Shown piece by piece: positions 15,022 to 16,301 of a stretch of 16,301 nt of DNA. Positions within the stretch are counted from its first letter, which is position 1; each line of letters begins with the position of its first letter. This DNA comes from Thermomonas sp. (GTDB lineage Bacteria; Pseudomonadota; Gammaproteobacteria; Xanthomonadales; Xanthomonadaceae), in the NCBI GenBank assembly GCA_024711415.1, contig JANJSW010000093.1, forward strand, positions 1-16,301, in the 5' to 3' direction. The notes beneath the pieces are model-generated. The model was given only the letters and a program-made list of their open reading frames with translations. It did not search any database and was not told the DNA's origin. The translations under genes and the position numbers were made by a program.

Positions 15022-15516
15022 ATGAACAAGCTCAACCGTCTCCACATGAGCGTGCTGGCCGTCCTGCTGGGCAGCGTGGCACTGGTCGGCTGCAAGAAGA
15101 AGGAAGAGCCGGCGCCGCCGCCGGTGGCCAGCGAACCGGCACCGATGGCGGAACCGCCCGCACCGATGCCAGCCACCGCCTCGGTCACCAGCGTCGACCT
15201 CGGCAACGCGGTGGGCGCCGACATGCGCGTCACCGCGCCGATGACCACCTTCAGCCCGAAGGACACCATCCACGCCGCGGTCGCCACCGCCACCTCCGAC
15301 CCGATGGCCTCGGTGTCCGGCAAGCTGGGCGCCAAGTGGACCCACGTGGACAGCAACCAGACCGTCAACGAAGAGAGCAAGGACGTCACCTTCACCGGCG
15401 ACGGCGTCACCGACTTCCAGATCAGCAAGCCCAGCGGCTGGCCGACCGGCAAGTACAAGGTGGAGATTTCGCTGGACGGCAACGTGGTGCAGACCCGCGA
15501 ATTCGAAGTGCGCTGA
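15022..15516 (+). CDS. Lipoprotein with a Pro-rich linker and an Ig-like C-terminal region
   Basis: A 164-residue lipoprotein. The signal peptide ends in the lipobox LVGC (21-24), so Cys24 should be lipidated; +2 is Lys, compatible with outer-membrane sorting. A charged KKKEE stretch and a Pro/Ala-rich linker (about 29-52) follow. The remaining 110 residues are beta-rich with alternating strands, ending in GWPTGKYKVEISLDGNVVQT (139-158), a strand pattern common in small Ig-like bacterial domains. No catalytic motif; function unknown. GAGGAA (15010-15015) precedes the ATG by 6 nt. Probably co-transcribed with the LysM gene, since only 34 bp separate them, and ended by a strong terminator. Confidence 0.9.
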   Translation: MNKLNRLHMSVLAVLLGSVALVGCKKKEEPAPPPVASEPAPMAEPPAPMPATASVTSVDLGNAVGADMRVTAPMTTFSPKDTIHAAVATATSDPMASVSGKLGAKWTHVDSNQTVNEESKDVTFTGDGVTDFQISKPSGWPTGKYKVEISLDGNVVQTREFEVR

Positions 15517-15543
15517 GCGCGCGCAATCCGCTTCGATGCCGGG

Positions 15544-15570
15544 AGGGCGCGGCTTCGGCCGCGCCCTTTT
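15544..15570 (+). terminator. Rho-independent terminator, UUCG loop
   Basis: A perfect 9-bp stem GGGCGCGGC/GCCGCGCCC (15545-15553 with 15558-15566) closed by the stable tetraloop TTCG and followed by TTTT, 28 bp after the lipoprotein stop. The clearest intrinsic terminator in the window. Confidence 0.9.
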
Positions 15571-15635
15571 CCGTGACCGGGCATGCCGGCATGCGCGCGG
15601 GTTTTGCCCGCCGGGGCGGCAAGGCGCGACAATGA

Positions 15636-16301
<666 letters not shown>

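Overview
The window is about 16.3 kb of very GC-rich, tightly packed chromosomal DNA. Ubiquinone-pathway UbiA, two-domain QueF, ZapE, monomeric isocitrate dehydrogenase and a secreted M4 protease beside a large autotransporter together suggest a gammaproteobacterium, most likely of the Xanthomonadaceae (Lysobacter, Luteimonas or Stenotrophomonas type). The lineage is an inference from gene content and composition, not a database result.

Layout. Positions 1-538 (+): the 3' part of a comF-like phosphoribosyltransferase gene, cut by the window edge. Positions 555-1484 (-): ubiA, convergent with comF. Positions 1583-1659 (-): tRNA-Arg(CCG). Positions 1781-11094 (-): a 9.3-kb co-oriented cluster, in transcription order a 1792-residue autotransporter, a TIGR03032/DUF4915-like protein, a small secreted three-EF-hand protein, an unrecognised 179-residue protein, and a secreted thermolysin-family (M4) metalloprotease. 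The three middle genes are joined by two successive 4-bp GTGA stop/start overlaps, so they are almost certainly translationally coupled. Positions 11095-11378: a divergent intergenic region holding a candidate promoter for the autotransporter, with a 10-bp direct repeat phased at 20 bp over it. Positions 11379-11900 (+): a membrane-anchored cytochrome c5-like protein. Positions 12001-14591 (+): an operon of an alpha/beta hydrolase, zapE and queF joined by ATGA overlaps; the hydrolase is frameshifted in a short CG run. Positions 14685-15516 (+): a small LysM protein and a lipoprotein, ended by a textbook UUCG-loop terminator. Positions 15663-16301 (+): the 5' part of a monomeric NADP-isocitrate dehydrogenase gene.

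The most interesting part is the minus-strand cluster. Its autotransporter passenger is built from about 45 short beta-strand repeats, and a block of 15-16 of them (about 500 residues) occurs twice in register. Such a block duplication nested in a short-repeat array, followed by coupled genes for a probable propeller-like cytoplasmic protein, an exported calcium-binding-type protein, an unknown and an exported protease, could be a surface-structure module with dedicated accessory proteins. That functional link is inference. The remaining genes are ordinary housekeeping functions: ubiquinone and queuosine synthesis, cell division ATPase, electron transfer and the TCA cycle.
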